Assembly: GCA_049523315.1 (NCBI GenBank)
Contig: JBEKMZ010000003.1
Location: forward strand, 1 to 64,000
Direction: 5' to 3'
DNA length: 64,000 nt
DNA from: Fen-455 sp049523315
Lineage (GTDB): Bacteria > Actinomycetota > Acidimicrobiia > Acidimicrobiales > Bog-793
The notes below the pieces were generated by a model. That model did no database searches, had not been told where the DNA came from, and saw only the letters and a list, made by a program, of their open reading frames with translations. This document shows, piece after piece, positions 35,717 through 44,865 of this stretch. Position numbers and translations under genes: made by a program. Within the stretch, counting starts at the first letter, position 1, and the number at the start of each line of letters is the position of its first letter.

Positions 35717-36118
35717 TTAACTCCGGGGTCCGGTTACGATCCAGCCGCCGTCAACCGCGTAGGGCTGGATCGGGAATCCGAGAGCAAGCAGGAGGGGCCC
35801 GAGCGCTTCGTTGAGGATGTCCACCGACTCGAGCTGGCGGGCTGGAACGGACTCTCCAGGTTCCGGTGTGTCCCGGAGCTGCCAACGCACGACCACGGCC
35901 TCGCCACCATCACGGTCCACCTGCACTGTCGACAGGTAGCAGCCCGCGACCGGTGGCCCGGACTGCCCGGGCGAACCGAGAGCCAGGCCTAACTCTGCGA
36001 TCGCGGTCAGGAGGTCATCACGAAGACCCTCGACCCCGCCCGGTTCCTCGTCATCGGTTCCGGGCCACGCCGAGTTATCGACGTCCTCGAACGTCTCTTC
36101 CTCTGTCTCGTCGCTCAT
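35717..36118 (-). CDS. Hypothetical protein, 133 residues
   Basis: No family is recognised. The first 35 residues are very acidic (MSDETEEETFEDVDNSAWPG onward). The rest looks like a compact mixed fold with VAGCYLSTVQVDRDGGEAVV and RQLESVDILNEALGPLLLAL, ending with GGWIVTGPRS. The composition and codon pattern look coding. It is convergent with the Rrf2 gene, leaving a 45-bp gap. There is no signal peptide. Confidence 0.55.
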   Translation of the reverse strand: MSDETEEETFEDVDNSAWPGTDDEEPGGVEGLRDDLLTAIAELGLALGSPGQSGPPVAGCYLSTVQVDRDGGEAVVVRWQLRDTPEPGESVPARQLESVDILNEALGPLLLALGFPIQPYAVDGGWIVTGPRS

Positions 36119-37018
36119 CGGTGCCTGATCATTCGGTGCCCTCGGTTGTCACGTCTTCTCGACGACGCCGCTCGCGCCGACATCTCGTGCCTGAATCCAG
36201 CGCAGGTCACGGTACTGATGCTACGTGGCCTGAGGCGCCCCGCCGCGGATTACTTGCTCTGAGGCGCGCGGAAGGGTCCGGCGCGTTGCCAGACGAAGAT
36301 CGTAGGGCAACGAAAAGAGCCAATTCCCTGCCTTTGACGAGCTATCCCAGACCGCTGCAAACCTCCAACTCCGCCTCCGCCTGCCCGCAAGCGGCTCAGT
36401 TCGCTCAAGCCGTCTTGGCGCGCTGGGACACGCGCGGAGTCTTCCCTACGTCCGGTCGGGGCCATTTTCGTTCCCATGGCACATCCTCGTTCATACCCAT
36501 GGCAAATCCTCGAAGCGTGATGGCAAGCAAGCGCACGCCAGCAGTTCCGAAACGATTGCTCGCGACGCCCAAGCATGCAACAAGGTCGCCGTGGACCTGT
36601 CTACAACCTGGCGACCGACATATCCGGGCACACGGATACCGGGAGCGTGCTACCCCTCAACCGAGTAGTCCGCCGAAGCGCGGCGAACGAGGTCCGAGCC
36701 CAGCCGGTGTCCCTCATCGAATCGGGTCAGCTGCACGTGAACGATCACCTGACCTCTGGAGCCGAGCTGTTGTTTGTTCGTCTGTTGGACGAGCTCCGGG
36801 AAACATTGAAAGAGCAGACTCCCGCCGTTTCGACCGTGTGCAACGGGCGGGCAGGTCGTCAATTGGCAGGGCCGCCTCGAATGCGAGGCCCGCATGGTCT
36901 GCTGCACCTACGGGGCGCTCAGCTGATGATTCCCCCGCAGCGGGTCAGGCGTCCAGTACCGACAGAGCTAAAAGCCAGGGGACGAAGGTATGGAGGCGAC
37001 TCAGCACTCTCAGGTGCT
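36119..37018. other. 900-bp stretch with no convincing gene
   Basis: Open frames exist on both strands, one of several hundred codons on the plus strand, but their predicted proteins are Arg/Ser/Pro-rich, lack family motifs and cross into the antisense of real genes. Base composition here is less GC-rich than in neighbouring operons. No RNA gene fold was recognised. It separates the housekeeping region from the sulfur region and could be an old insertion scar. Confidence 0.5.
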
Positions 37019-38479
37019 CTAGGACCCCGCACCGTGCGCGCTGCTGTGGGTGTAGCTCTCGCAGTAATCACCCGAGAACACGCTCAACTTGGCTCGCCGG
37101 AGATCAGCGATTTGCACGAGCAAGAGTTTCTTCTGGCGCGGCTTCAGCCCGCCGGAGTGATCGAAACGCGACAGCTGCGCAGTTGTGTAGGCACTCGGGT
37201 CACAAACCATGTGCTTCAGCACGATGTAGTAAGCGCGCCTTGCTGCCGCCGGCCTGGCTTGGTTGACATCGTTACTGACAGCGAACGCGCAAAGCGCAGT
37301 CGCGAAGAGGCATGGCAGCGCGAACAAGCCGGCCCGCCTCAACCCGAGGACGGATCCCCGCCGATCGCCCTCGCCGATCGTGAGCAGCCGGACCAGAATC
37401 AAGTAGATCCCTATCAGGGCGGGAAGGGTAAGTGCCACGTATCTGGAAGACATCGCCGTGTCGAGGCCGAGCGACAAACGGCTCACTCCGGTTGCGACCG
37501 CACCCATGAAGCTGAAGGCGATCAGCCCTAGCGCGACCTGAACGGCCCTGTCCTCGCGAAAGCGACGGTCGGCGATGAACACACCGGCGATGATCGCGAC
37601 CACGACCACTTCTGCGATCCCGAGCGCGCGAGCGGTCACGAGCTGGTCGCCGCTTCCGCCGAGCAAGCCGTTGCCCAGGCAACTCAAGGCGAACTCCACG
37701 ACCTTGCTGAGGTGGTGCAGTGGGTGCCCGGCTGCCACCTTTTTGTCGCCGGAGAAGTACACGCCAAGAAAGGCAATGCCAATACCCGAAAAGACAAGCT
37801 TCTCGACAAGGCGAGAACGAGAGAGGGGAACCCAGAGGACCAACCCGCACGCGATCCAAGACAGGGTGCCTGACTCCCCGGTGAAGGAGGCAACGGCACA
37901 AACCAATATCGCCAATGACACTATGTAGAGGCTCCTGCCACGACCGGACCGAAGCCTCACGACGAGAAGGATGGCCAAAAAGGCGAGGGCGACGGCGGCG
38001 AGATTCATCAGGTTCCACTCGTCGAGGAGATTCTGCCAATTGCTCCAGCAGAAAATGGCGAGGGCCACGGGATATGCGGCGATCAGAACGACGACGGCCC
38101 GAGCCCGTGGCAGGACCAGGCGGACTGCCCAAATGGCACATGCGGTCTCGAGCAGGCCTACAACGACCGACAGGAGCTTGAGCAGCTGAACATTAAGGCC
38201 GAAGTACTTCGCGTCGAGCAGCAGTCCGAATCGCTCGAGGACAGGTCTGCCGTCTCCGTAGAACCGGGTTATATGGCCCCAATTTATGCTGCCCGTGGTT
38301 GTGAACTTGACGATGATTCCGACGTAGCCCCACGTGTCAGAAATCGGAATGTTCGCGCTCGATCTCAGGATGAAAAGAGCTTCGGCAACTGGAAGTGCCA
38401 GATACGCCAGGATCACCGGGCCGAGGGCGACATGCGAGGGCCAGGAGCGAACCGTGCGCTTGTGTCTCGGCCGAGTCAT
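37019..38479 (-). CDS. Polytopic membrane protein, possible glycosyltransferase-like
   Basis: The 486-residue integral membrane protein has about 11 hydrophobic helices. A first large outside loop contains SDTWGYVGIIVKFTTTGSIN and FYGDGRPVLERFG, which is reminiscent of the DxD/ED-containing first loop of GT-C fold enzymes and of O-antigen-type membrane proteins. The C-terminal 80 residues are soluble and contain two cysteines. I cannot name the family. The start at ATG 38479 was chosen because the upstream frame is a basic, non-conserved extension. It is on the same strand as the sulfur cluster, but its less GC-rich composition and 150-bp gap suggest a separate origin. Confidence 0.6.
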   Translation of the reverse strand: MTRPRHKRTVRSWPSHVALGPVILAYLALPVAEALFILRSSANIPISDTWGYVGIIVKFTTTGSINWGHITRFYGDGRPVLERFGLLLDAKYFGLNVQLLKLLSVVVGLLETACAIWAVRLVLPRARAVVVLIAAYPVALAIFCWSNWQNLLDEWNLMNLAAVALAFLAILLVVRLRSGRGRSLYIVSLAILVCAVASFTGESGTLSWIACGLVLWVPLSRSRLVEKLVFSGIGIAFLGVYFSGDKKVAAGHPLHHLSKVVEFALSCLGNGLLGGSGDQLVTARALGIAEVVVVAIIAGVFIADRRFREDRAVQVALGLIAFSFMGAVATGVSRLSLGLDTAMSSRYVALTLPALIGIYLILVRLLTIGEGDRRGSVLGLRRAGLFALPCLFATALCAFAVSNDVNQARPAAARRAYYIVLKHMVCDPSAYTTAQLSRFDHSGGLKPRQKKLLLVQIADLRRAKLSVFSGDYCESYTHSSAHGAGS

Positions 38480-38626
38480 GCGCTTGCCGAAAGTAGCAGA
38501 CCCGATCCGAACGGCACTTGCATCTTCGGCAACGTGCCGGCGGTGGGGTGTCAACGGTGATCTAAAGCTTTTCTTATGTCGGCGCGCCGGGCTTGCCGGC
38601 AAGCCTGGCACATCTGAACCGTGCCG

Positions 38627-40387
38627 TTACCGGCGGCTGCCGGCGTCCCCGGCCAAGCTGCGTAGCGCCGCCACCAGCAGATCGACCTCGACGTAGGTGT
38701 TGTACATCGCCAGAGAGGGCCGCACGGCCGACTCGAGGCCGTAGCGGCGGAGTATCGGCTGGGCGCAGTGGTGACCGGCCCGGACAGCTATCGCTTCCTG
38801 GTCCAGCGCCGAGCCGACCTCCTCGGGGCGGTAGCCCTCCAGTACGAAGGTGAGGACACTGGCTTTCTCAGGCGCCGTGCCGATGAGGCGAAGGCCGGGA
38901 ACACTGCGGATCTCTGCCATCGCGTAATGGAGCAGGTCGTGCTCGTAGCGCTCGATGATCGGCCGCCCGAGGCGGTCCAGGTACTCGAGCGCAGCCCCGA
39001 GGCCGACGGCACCGGCGATGTTGCCCGTGCCCGCCTCGAATTTGGCTGGTGGACGCTGGTACAGCGTCCGCTCGAAAGTAACGTCGGAGATCATGTTCCC
39101 GCCGCCCTGCCACGGCGGCATCTCCTCGAGAAGCTCCGCTTTGGCATACAACGCCCCGATGCCGGTGGGGGCGAAGATCTTGTGCCCAGAGAACACGTAG
39201 AAGTCGGCGTCCATCGCCTGGACGTCGACGACCATATGGGCCACTGCTTGCGCCCCGTCCACGAGCACCTTGGCCCCGACGCGGTGAGCCGTCTCGATCA
39301 TCTCTTTGACCGGAACGATCGTGCCGAGGACGTTGGAGACCTGGGCGATCGCGACGAGCTTGGTCCGCTCGCTCAGCAGGTCGCCGTAGGCGCCGAGGAG
39401 CAGGCTACCCTCCTCGTCGACGGGGATGACCTTCAGCTTGGCTCCGGTCTCGGCGGCGAGCTGCTGCCAGGGGACGATGTTGGCGTGGTGCTCGAGGTGC
39501 GAGACCACGATCTCGTCTTCCCTGCCGATGTGCCGGCGTCCCCAGGACTGCGCCACCAGGTTGATCGCCTCGGTCGTGCCGCGCGTGAACACGACCTCTT
39601 CGGCCGATGGCGCGCCGAGAAATTTCGCCACCGTGGAGCGAGCCCCCTCGTAGGCGTCCGAGGATCGCGCCGCGAGGCTGTGAGCCGAGCGGTGGATATT
39701 CGAGTTCTCGTGCGAGTAGAAGTACGCCAGGCGGTCGATGACCACCTGCGGCTTTTGAGTCGTGGCCCCGTTGTCCAGCCAGACCAGCTGGCGCCCGTGG
39801 ATACGCTCTGTCAACACCGGGAAGTCGCGACGTACCGCCTCTACATCGAAGGCCGGGTAGGCGTCCACCCGCCCTACCATGCGCGGGTCGCAGGCCGGTG
39901 TCCGGGCGGGACTGGCCTTGCGCTCCTCGATGAAATAGAACGACGGCGCACCAGCCGGGCTGGAACCGAGCACGGGCTTTGAGCGCTCTAGCTGGCCCGA
40001 GCCCTCGATGCCCGCGATTGCTGCCGCCGCCGCAGCCGACAACCCCGGGATGGAACCAGCTGCGGGCTGAGCCGCAAGCGACGCCAGCCTCGCCGGAGCG
40101 GCTGCGGCCCTGTGGAAGCTCGACAACGCGTCGGGTGGTTGGTAGCCGGGCAGGTCGACCGCCCGGCGATAATCGGACACCACGGCCGTTGAGGCGTGAA
40201 CGGCCGGATCCGCGGCCTTATCTGGCGCGGACTCTTTTCCCGGCTGATCTGCCGGGGCTGCGGCGTCCGGCTTGTGCCCCGGCGTCGAGGCGAAGAACTC
40301 GCTCGCGATCCTTGTCAGGGTCGCCTCGTCCGGCACCCAGTCTGGAACGGTGCCCGCGCCGTCACCGGTAGGAGTGCGAGTACTCAT
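38627..40387 (-). CDS. Family 2A encapsulin cargo: cysteine desulfurase with disordered N-terminus
   Basis: The protein has 586 residues. Residues from about 180 are a SufS-type (class II) PLP desulfurase. It has TRGTTEAINLVAQSW, SHLEHHANIVPW, DGAQAVAHM, the PLP lysine in SGHKIFAPTG (K403) and the catalytic cysteine in AGHHCAQP (C541). The first 180 residues are Ala/Pro/Ser-rich and low-complexity. They include short conserved-looking patches (VPDWVPDEATLTRIASEFF; LPGYQPPDALSSFHRAA; ERSKPVLGSSPAG) like those that direct this cargo into family 2A encapsulins. ATG 40387 lies inside the encapsulin gene, a 26-base overlap, so the two are co-translated. It releases sulfur from L-cysteine inside the shell. 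Confidence 0.92.
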   Translation of the reverse strand: MSTRTPTGDGAGTVPDWVPDEATLTRIASEFFASTPGHKPDAAAPADQPGKESAPDKAADPAVHASTAVVSDYRRAVDLPGYQPPDALSSFHRAAAAPARLASLAAQPAAGSIPGLSAAAAAAIAGIEGSGQLERSKPVLGSSPAGAPSFYFIEERKASPARTPACDPRMVGRVDAYPAFDVEAVRRDFPVLTERIHGRQLVWLDNGATTQKPQVVIDRLAYFYSHENSNIHRSAHSLAARSSDAYEGARSTVAKFLGAPSAEEVVFTRGTTEAINLVAQSWGRRHIGREDEIVVSHLEHHANIVPWQQLAAETGAKLKVIPVDEEGSLLLGAYGDLLSERTKLVAIAQVSNVLGTIVPVKEMIETAHRVGAKVLVDGAQAVAHMVVDVQAMDADFYVFSGHKIFAPTGIGALYAKAELLEEMPPWQGGGNMISDVTFERTLYQRPPAKFEAGTGNIAGAVGLGAALEYLDRLGRPIIERYEHDLLHYAMAEIRSVPGLRLIGTAPEKASVLTFVLEGYRPEEVGSALDQEAIAVRAGHHCAQPILRRYGLESAVRPSLAMYNTYVEVDLLVAALRSLAGDAGSRR

Positions 40388-41303
40388 GGAACTTGCCGAT
40401 TTCGACGTCGTCGAGGACTGCAAGCGCGTCGGGAGTGAGGACGGCGAGCGAGTAATAGAGAGAGACGAGGTAGGACGCGATTGCGTTGCGGCTGATCCCC
40501 ATGAATCGCACTGAAAGCCCGGGTGACTGCTCGCCTGTGAGGCCTGGCTGGTAAAGGCCAATTACACCCTGGCGTCGCTCACCGACGCGCAGCAGGAGCA
40601 CCTTGGTCTTGCCCTTGACGATCGGCACCTTGTCGGAGGGGACGATCGGAAGGCCGCGCCAAGTGATGAACTGCGAGCCGTGGATGCTCACGGTCGCTGG
40701 CGGGACTCCGCGGCGCGTGCACTCGCGACCGAAGGCGGCGACGGCGAGCGGGTGGGCCAGGAAGAAGGCCGGCTCCTTCCAGACCTTTGTGATGAGCTCG
40801 TCGAGATCGTCCGGCGTCGGCGGCCCCGTCAAGGTGGAGATGCGCTGGGATGCGTCAGCGGCGGAGAGCATTCCGTAGTCGGCATTGTTGATGAGCTCGC
40901 TCTCCTGGCGCTCCTTTACGGTCTCGATCGTCAGCCTGATCTGCTCCGCGATCTGGTCGAAAGGGCTGCTGTAGAGATCGGAGATGCGGGTGTGGATGTC
41001 GACGATCGTCGCCACGGTGCTGAGGAAGTACTCGCGCGGCGTCTCGTAGTAGCCGACGTAGGTCGTCGGCAGCTCCGACTCGTCTCGCGCCGGAGTGGCG
41101 ACGGTGACCGAGCCAGGGTCCTTGACCCGGTTCAGACGGTAGATACCCGCCTCGACCGGCACCCACTGCAGCATGTGGACCAGCCATCGCGGAGTGATCG
41201 TGTCGAGCTGTGCGGTGCTCTTGGTGGCATTCGTGAGTTGGCGCGCGGCGTCGTCGGTCAGCGCGAGATTTGTCGGCTCTTCGTTGGTCACTGCTCTAGG
41301 CAT
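40362..41303 (-). CDS. Family 2A encapsulin shell protein (SrpI-like)
   Basis: The 313-residue protein has the HK97-type fold of family 2 encapsulins. Recognisable parts are LTDDAARQLTNATKSTAQLD near the N-terminus, WLVHMLQWVPVEAGIYRLNR, the E-loop region YVGYYETPREYFLSTVATIV, then LDELITKVWKEPAFFLAHPL, ITWRGLPIVPSDKVP and the end LVSLYYSLAVLTPDALAVL. SrpI homologues form about 25-nm shells that hold a cysteine desulfurase, and one from Acinetobacter was shown to store elemental sulfur. The following gene is exactly that cargo. ATG 41303 lies downstream of an AT-rich island. No cyclic-nucleotide-binding insert of family 2B is present. Confidence 0.93.
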   Translation of the reverse strand: MPRAVTNEEPTNLALTDDAARQLTNATKSTAQLDTITPRWLVHMLQWVPVEAGIYRLNRVKDPGSVTVATPARDESELPTTYVGYYETPREYFLSTVATIVDIHTRISDLYSSPFDQIAEQIRLTIETVKERQESELINNADYGMLSAADASQRISTLTGPPTPDDLDELITKVWKEPAFFLAHPLAVAAFGRECTRRGVPPATVSIHGSQFITWRGLPIVPSDKVPIVKGKTKVLLLRVGERRQGVIGLYQPGLTGEQSPGLSVRFMGISRNAIASYLVSLYYSLAVLTPDALAVLDDVEIGKFHEYSHSYR

Positions 41304-41395
41304 TGCTCAGCCCTTCCCTGATCGACTGCCCGAACGGCTCGGTTTCCGGGAGCGTCCGGGACGTCAGATCGCCTCTCGATGGTGGCTCATTCGTC

Positions 41396-41425
41396 ACTAT
41401 TTTTATAAACTTAGCTCACCGGTAA
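41396..41425 (-). promoter_or_regulatory. AT-rich promoter-like island upstream of encapsulin
   Basis: The 177-bp gap before the encapsulin gene holds a markedly AT-rich patch, reading TTTATAAAAATAG on the minus strand, in otherwise GC-rich DNA. It is about 95-120 bp before the start codon. A TATAAA-like -10 is possible, but no -35 with correct spacing is certain. Confidence 0.4.
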
Positions 41426-41480
41426 TAGGGTCCAAGGTCACTAATTTGAGGTCGTCGAGCCCACTCGCGTTGCCGTCAGA

Positions 41481-42011
41481 TCAGATGAAGAGCTGGATAT
41501 CGGCCTTCGCGGCCATGTCGATGAAGCTGGCCGCACCGAGTGTGGGCTGCAGACCGTCGATGAAATCGGACGTCGACAGCCCGTAGAGGTCCATCGTCAT
41601 CTGGCAGGGGTGCAGGCGCACGCCCACGTCGATCGCCATCTCCATCAGCTCGGTCACGCTCGCGACCTTGTGCTGCTTGGCGAGCAACTTGATCATCGAG
41701 GTCCCCATCCCGGCGAAGTGCACCTTGCTCAACTTCAAGTGCTCGCTCCCGCCGCGGTCGAACAGGGACTCTCCCTTCTGCATCCAGTTGTTGCCCGTCA
41801 CGCGCTTGTCGTTCTTCTGCAGTACCCGCAGGCCCCAGAAGGTAAAAAAGACGTCGACCTCGAGGCCGGACGCGGCCCCAGTGGTGGCGAGGATCATCAC
41901 CGGCCACACCCGGTCGAGGTCGTTGCTCCAGCAGATGATGGCCATCCGCTTCGGTTCCTCCTCCTCGGAAGCCTTGGTAGAAGCGCTCAATGATGTGTCG
42001 GTGCTGTCCAT
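41481..42011 (-). CDS. DsrE2-like sulfur-carrier protein
   Basis: The 176-residue protein of the DsrE/F-like superfamily (DsrE_2, COG2210) starts with a low-complexity acidic extension of about 20 residues. It continues MAIICWSNDLDRVWPVMILA, GLEVDVFFTFWGLRVL, then HPCQMTMDLYGLS with the conserved sulfur-binding cysteine C136. DsrE2 proteins take part in cytosolic sulfane-sulfur relay, usually with TusA and rhodanese in sulfur oxidisers. It lies between LbpA and encapsulin, with its own AT-rich upstream island, so it may be separately transcribed. Confidence 0.85.
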   Translation of the reverse strand: MDSTDTSLSASTKASEEEEPKRMAIICWSNDLDRVWPVMILATTGAASGLEVDVFFTFWGLRVLQKNDKRVTGNNWMQKGESLFDRGGSEHLKLSKVHFAGMGTSMIKLLAKQHKVASVTELMEMAIDVGVRLHPCQMTMDLYGLSTSDFIDGLQPTLGAASFIDMAAKADIQLFI

Positions 42012-42095
42012 GTCGGATCTCCTGACTCGGCGACGATGCCCTGGTCAGTTTGCCCCGCGTAGGGTGCTGCGATTAGGGCTGGTGAACGGGATCGG

Positions 42096-42142
42096 CGATA
42101 TCCAAATACTACTTTCCAGCTAGATTACATAGTTAATACCTA
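42096..42142 (-). promoter_or_regulatory. AT-rich promoter-like island upstream of the DsrE2-like gene
   Basis: A strongly AT-rich 47-bp patch lies 85-131 bp before the DsrE2-like start. On the minus strand it contains GGTATTAACTATGTAATC and GAAAGTAGTATTTGG. The latter resembles GAAAGTATTT found (opposite orientation) in the island before cysK. Promoter function is inferred from composition and position only. Confidence 0.4.
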
Positions 42143-42210
42143 GAGACCACGAGTTCCATGGTGGGATCGCCCTTCACAGAGCACACGCGGAGCCTCGGGA
42201 GCTCGTTCGA

Positions 42211-42645
42211 CTATCCGCACGTGATGCCCTCGGCGTCGAGGAACTGGCGGTACGCCTCGATACCCTCAGGCCCGGTGACGAGGTCGGCCGCATCGCCTGC
42301 CCAGTCGGATGGACGTAGCCGCGCGACCCAGCCGGCCCCGTAGGGGTCCGAGTTCACGAGGCTCGGCGAGGCGAGAAGGGCATCGTTCACCTCGACGATC
42401 TCGCCGCTTATGGGCGCCGTGACAGGGCCCACCCATTTGCCGCTCTCCACGGTGGCGATGTTCCGGCCCTTTTGGACGAGCTTGCCAGCCGCCTTCGGCG
42501 TAACGGCCACGATCGTCTTTGCGAGGCTCTGGGCAACGTCGGTCATGCCGACCGTGACGAGTTCCCCGTCACGGCGGGCCCAGACGTGCCTTCCCACTAT
42601 GTAGTACAGCTCCTCGGGAAGGTTGCACTTGTTGACGACGGTCAT
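42211..42645 (-). CDS. lbpA: Lipoate-binding protein LbpA (GcvH-like), first copy
   Basis: The 144-residue protein has the GcvH fold: YYIVGRHVWARRDGELVTVG, the lipoyl hairpin ATVESGKWVGPVTAPISGEI with K70 as the predicted lipoylation site, and SPSLVNSDPYGAGWVARLRP. It lies in an sHdr cluster, with no glycine-cleavage genes. In Hyphomicrobium and others, LbpA is essential for sHdr-dependent thiosulfate oxidation and carries sulfur or electrons on lipoate. ATG 42645 has GGAGAG upstream. It follows the EMO-like gene by 55 bp. C-terminal FLDAEGITCG contains a free cysteine. Confidence 0.9.
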   Translation of the reverse strand: MTVVNKCNLPEELYYIVGRHVWARRDGELVTVGMTDVAQSLAKTIVAVTPKAAGKLVQKGRNIATVESGKWVGPVTAPISGEIVEVNDALLASPSLVNSDPYGAGWVARLRPSDWAGDAADLVTGPEGIEAYRQFLDAEGITCG

Positions 42646-42700
42646 GTTCTCTCCTTCAGCGCGACTTGCGGGCCGACGTGTCTCTCGCGTCTTCGCCGCA

Positions 42701-44863
42701 TCACACTGTGACCCCGACACTGGGCGGCCCGACCGGCCGATAGAGTGCCTCCCCGATGAGCGAGACGATGTCGCGCACGGCGATCCGGTTCTCGGCGCGG
42801 GTCGTCTTGACCGCCTCGGAGAACATGACCAGGTCCTTGGGGCAGGCCACGACGAATCGTCCCACGTCCAAAGAAAGGGCCTCCTTTATCCGTATCTCAC
42901 TCGGGCGCTCGGAGAGGTAGCTGTCGTCCATCCAGATTCGCCCTCCACCTGCGCCGCAACAGAACGTGTCCGTGCGGTTGCGGGGCAGCTCGACGAGCTC
43001 GCAGCCGAGTGACTGCAGGATCCGGCGAGGGGCGTCGACCACGCCGTTGTAGCGCGCCAGGTAGCACGGGTCGTGATAGGTGACCCGATACCCGAGCGGC
43101 CGCACCGCGATCTCACCGGTCTCCAACAGGCTCGCGAGCAGCTCGGTGTAGTGCCGGACCGGGTAACTAGCCCCGAGCGACGGGTACTCGTTGCGAAACG
43201 CGTTGAGTGTGTGCGGGTCGGTCGTGAAGATCTCCTCGAAATGGGCCCCGGCCAGGGCCTCGAGGTTCTGCTGGGCGAGCATCTCGAACAAACCTTCCTC
43301 GCCGACGCGCCGGACATCGTTGCCCGAATTGCGCTCCGCCTCGTAGAGGAGGCCGAAGTTGACCCCGGCATCGTGCAGGATCCTCGCCAGGAGACGGCTG
43401 GTCTCGCCCAGCCGCTCGTCGAAGCTGGCGTAGTCGCCCACGAACCACAGATACCTCACGGGCTGCTTTCGGACATCGGGGATCTGGAACTCAAGCTCAC
43501 GCGTCCAGCGTCCACGTGTCCGGGCCGACTTCCCGAAGGAATTCCCCTGCGCGGCCAGGTTCTGCAGCGCCTGTTGCAAGGTGTGGTCGAGATTCCCCTC
43601 GTTGACCAGGCTCCGTCGCAGCTGGATGATCGTGGGCACCTGTTCCACCCCGACAGGGCAGACGTCCACGCAGTGCATGCACGTCGTGCAAGACCACAAA
43701 GCCCCGGCCTCGATCACCTCGCCGGCGATCCTTACGCCCTTGGCGGGCGAGAGCGGACCACTGCGCTGCGGCCTTTGCTCGCGATCGAGCAGGGTCGTCC
43801 CTCCGGCCGAGGTGTCAACCCACTGGCGCAGGTCGAGGATCAGGTCGCGCGGCGACAGTGGCGCCCCGCCGGCACGTGCCGGGCAGACGTCGTGGCAGCG
43901 GCCACACTTCGTGCACGCGTCGAGGTCCAAGAGCTCTTTCCAGGTGAAGTCCGAAATCTCCTCGTAGCCGGGGTGCTTCGGTGCTGGCGCAGCCAGCCGG
44001 AGCGTCGCCGAACGGTCCGTCGCGACCAGGTTCACCCCGTCGAGCAGCATGTGCATCGCCTTGGAGTACGGGACATAAGCGACAAAACTCAGCGCGAGCA
44101 CGACGTGGATCCACCACATGACGGTGTGGGCCCTTATCGCCTGCGCGGACGTCATGCCAAGGCCGGAGAATATCTCCGCGACCGACCGGCCGAAGGGGCT
44201 GAACACCGTGAACCAGGCCATGTGCTGGCCGAGAATGCGCAGTCCAGTCAACAGGTAGGCAGTCACGAGGATGGCCCCGAGCAGCCCCAGGAACATCCAG
44301 TCGCCCTCGACCATGGCTCTTCTCGAATAGCCGCCCGTGGGCGTGCCTGCCCGGTCGTAGGACAGCCGCTCTGGCTTGAGCATGCCCCTGCGCACCGCCA
44401 TATAAGCCAGGGCGACGAGGAACGCGAAGCCCATGGTGTCGACAGCGAAGGTGTAGACGATGAAGAACGTGCCGTGGAAGAAACTGTCCTCGTGCCCGGC
44501 GACCAAGCGTGAAGCTGTCCGGACGACGTCGGTGTCGACCGTGAGGATCACCGTCGCCATGAAAGCGACGAGGAACCCCCAGAGCATGAAAAAGTGCGCG
44601 ACGCCGGTGCCCCGGTTCGCTCTCGTGACCGTCGTGCCCTTGGCGATCGAGCGCAGTCGGCTGGCGAGCGCCGCCCGGATCGTCGGTCCTCGACCCGCCG
44701 CCCGGCCGAGCCTGTACTTGCGCACGCGCCGCCAGACACCCCATGCGAACACCGCCGTCGACAGCGTCGCCAGGCAGTAGAAGATCGCCTTGCCCACAGA
44801 TCCGATTCCCTCGAACAAGGGCCGGCTCACGTCGGTCGCCAGCAGACCGAGCGAGCCTGTCAC
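42701..44863 (-). CDS. Membrane NarI-HdrD-type Fe-S oxidoreductase (EMO-like)
   Basis: The protein has 720 residues. Residues 1-280 hold six membrane helices of NarI-type cytochrome b fold, with histidines in VAHFFMLW, DSFFHGTFF and HTVMWWIH. Two 4Fe-4S motifs follow (CTKCGRCHDVCP, residues 317-328; CTTCMHCVDVCP, 392-403). An HdrD-type domain with two CCG-like segments then reads HDPCYLARYN and TFCCGAGGG. This architecture is that of the ETF:(methyl)menaquinone oxidoreductase EMO. It starts two bases after the EtfA stop, which supports electron transfer from EtfAB to membrane quinone. Start GTG 44863. Confidence 0.85.
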   Translation of the reverse strand: MTGSLGLLATDVSRPLFEGIGSVGKAIFYCLATLSTAVFAWGVWRRVRKYRLGRAAGRGPTIRAALASRLRSIAKGTTVTRANRGTGVAHFFMLWGFLVAFMATVILTVDTDVVRTASRLVAGHEDSFFHGTFFIVYTFAVDTMGFAFLVALAYMAVRRGMLKPERLSYDRAGTPTGGYSRRAMVEGDWMFLGLLGAILVTAYLLTGLRILGQHMAWFTVFSPFGRSVAEIFSGLGMTSAQAIRAHTVMWWIHVVLALSFVAYVPYSKAMHMLLDGVNLVATDRSATLRLAAPAPKHPGYEEISDFTWKELLDLDACTKCGRCHDVCPARAGGAPLSPRDLILDLRQWVDTSAGGTTLLDREQRPQRSGPLSPAKGVRIAGEVIEAGALWSCTTCMHCVDVCPVGVEQVPTIIQLRRSLVNEGNLDHTLQQALQNLAAQGNSFGKSARTRGRWTRELEFQIPDVRKQPVRYLWFVGDYASFDERLGETSRLLARILHDAGVNFGLLYEAERNSGNDVRRVGEEGLFEMLAQQNLEALAGAHFEEIFTTDPHTLNAFRNEYPSLGASYPVRHYTELLASLLETGEIAVRPLGYRVTYHDPCYLARYNGVVDAPRRILQSLGCELVELPRNRTDTFCCGAGGGRIWMDDSYLSERPSEIRIKEALSLDVGRFVVACPKDLVMFSEAVKTTRAENRIAVRDIVSLIGEALYRPVGPPSVGVTV

Positions 44864-44865
44864 GC

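Noticed and set aside
35866..37266. 466-codon open frame on the plus strand
   Set aside because: Arg/Ser/Pro-rich translation with no family features, runs into the antisense of the membrane-protein gene and crosses the hypothetical gene at 35717-36118; typical chance frame in GC-rich DNA.
38768..39982. 404-codon plus-strand frame opposite the cysteine desulfurase
   Set aside because: Antisense of a gene with firm PLP and cysteine motifs; no independent features.
40362..41303. Phage HK97-type capsid protein from a prophage
   Set aside because: No protease, portal or tail genes nearby; the next gene is the specific desulfurase cargo of family 2A encapsulins.
42211..42645. Glycine cleavage H protein
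   Set aside because: Sequence fits the GcvH fold, but no gcvT or gcvP is near and the context is an sHdr cluster with dedicated lipoate genes, so LbpA is the better call.
43073..44512. 479-codon plus-strand frame opposite the EMO-like gene
   Set aside because: Antisense shadow; low-complexity Arg/Glu/Leu-rich product.
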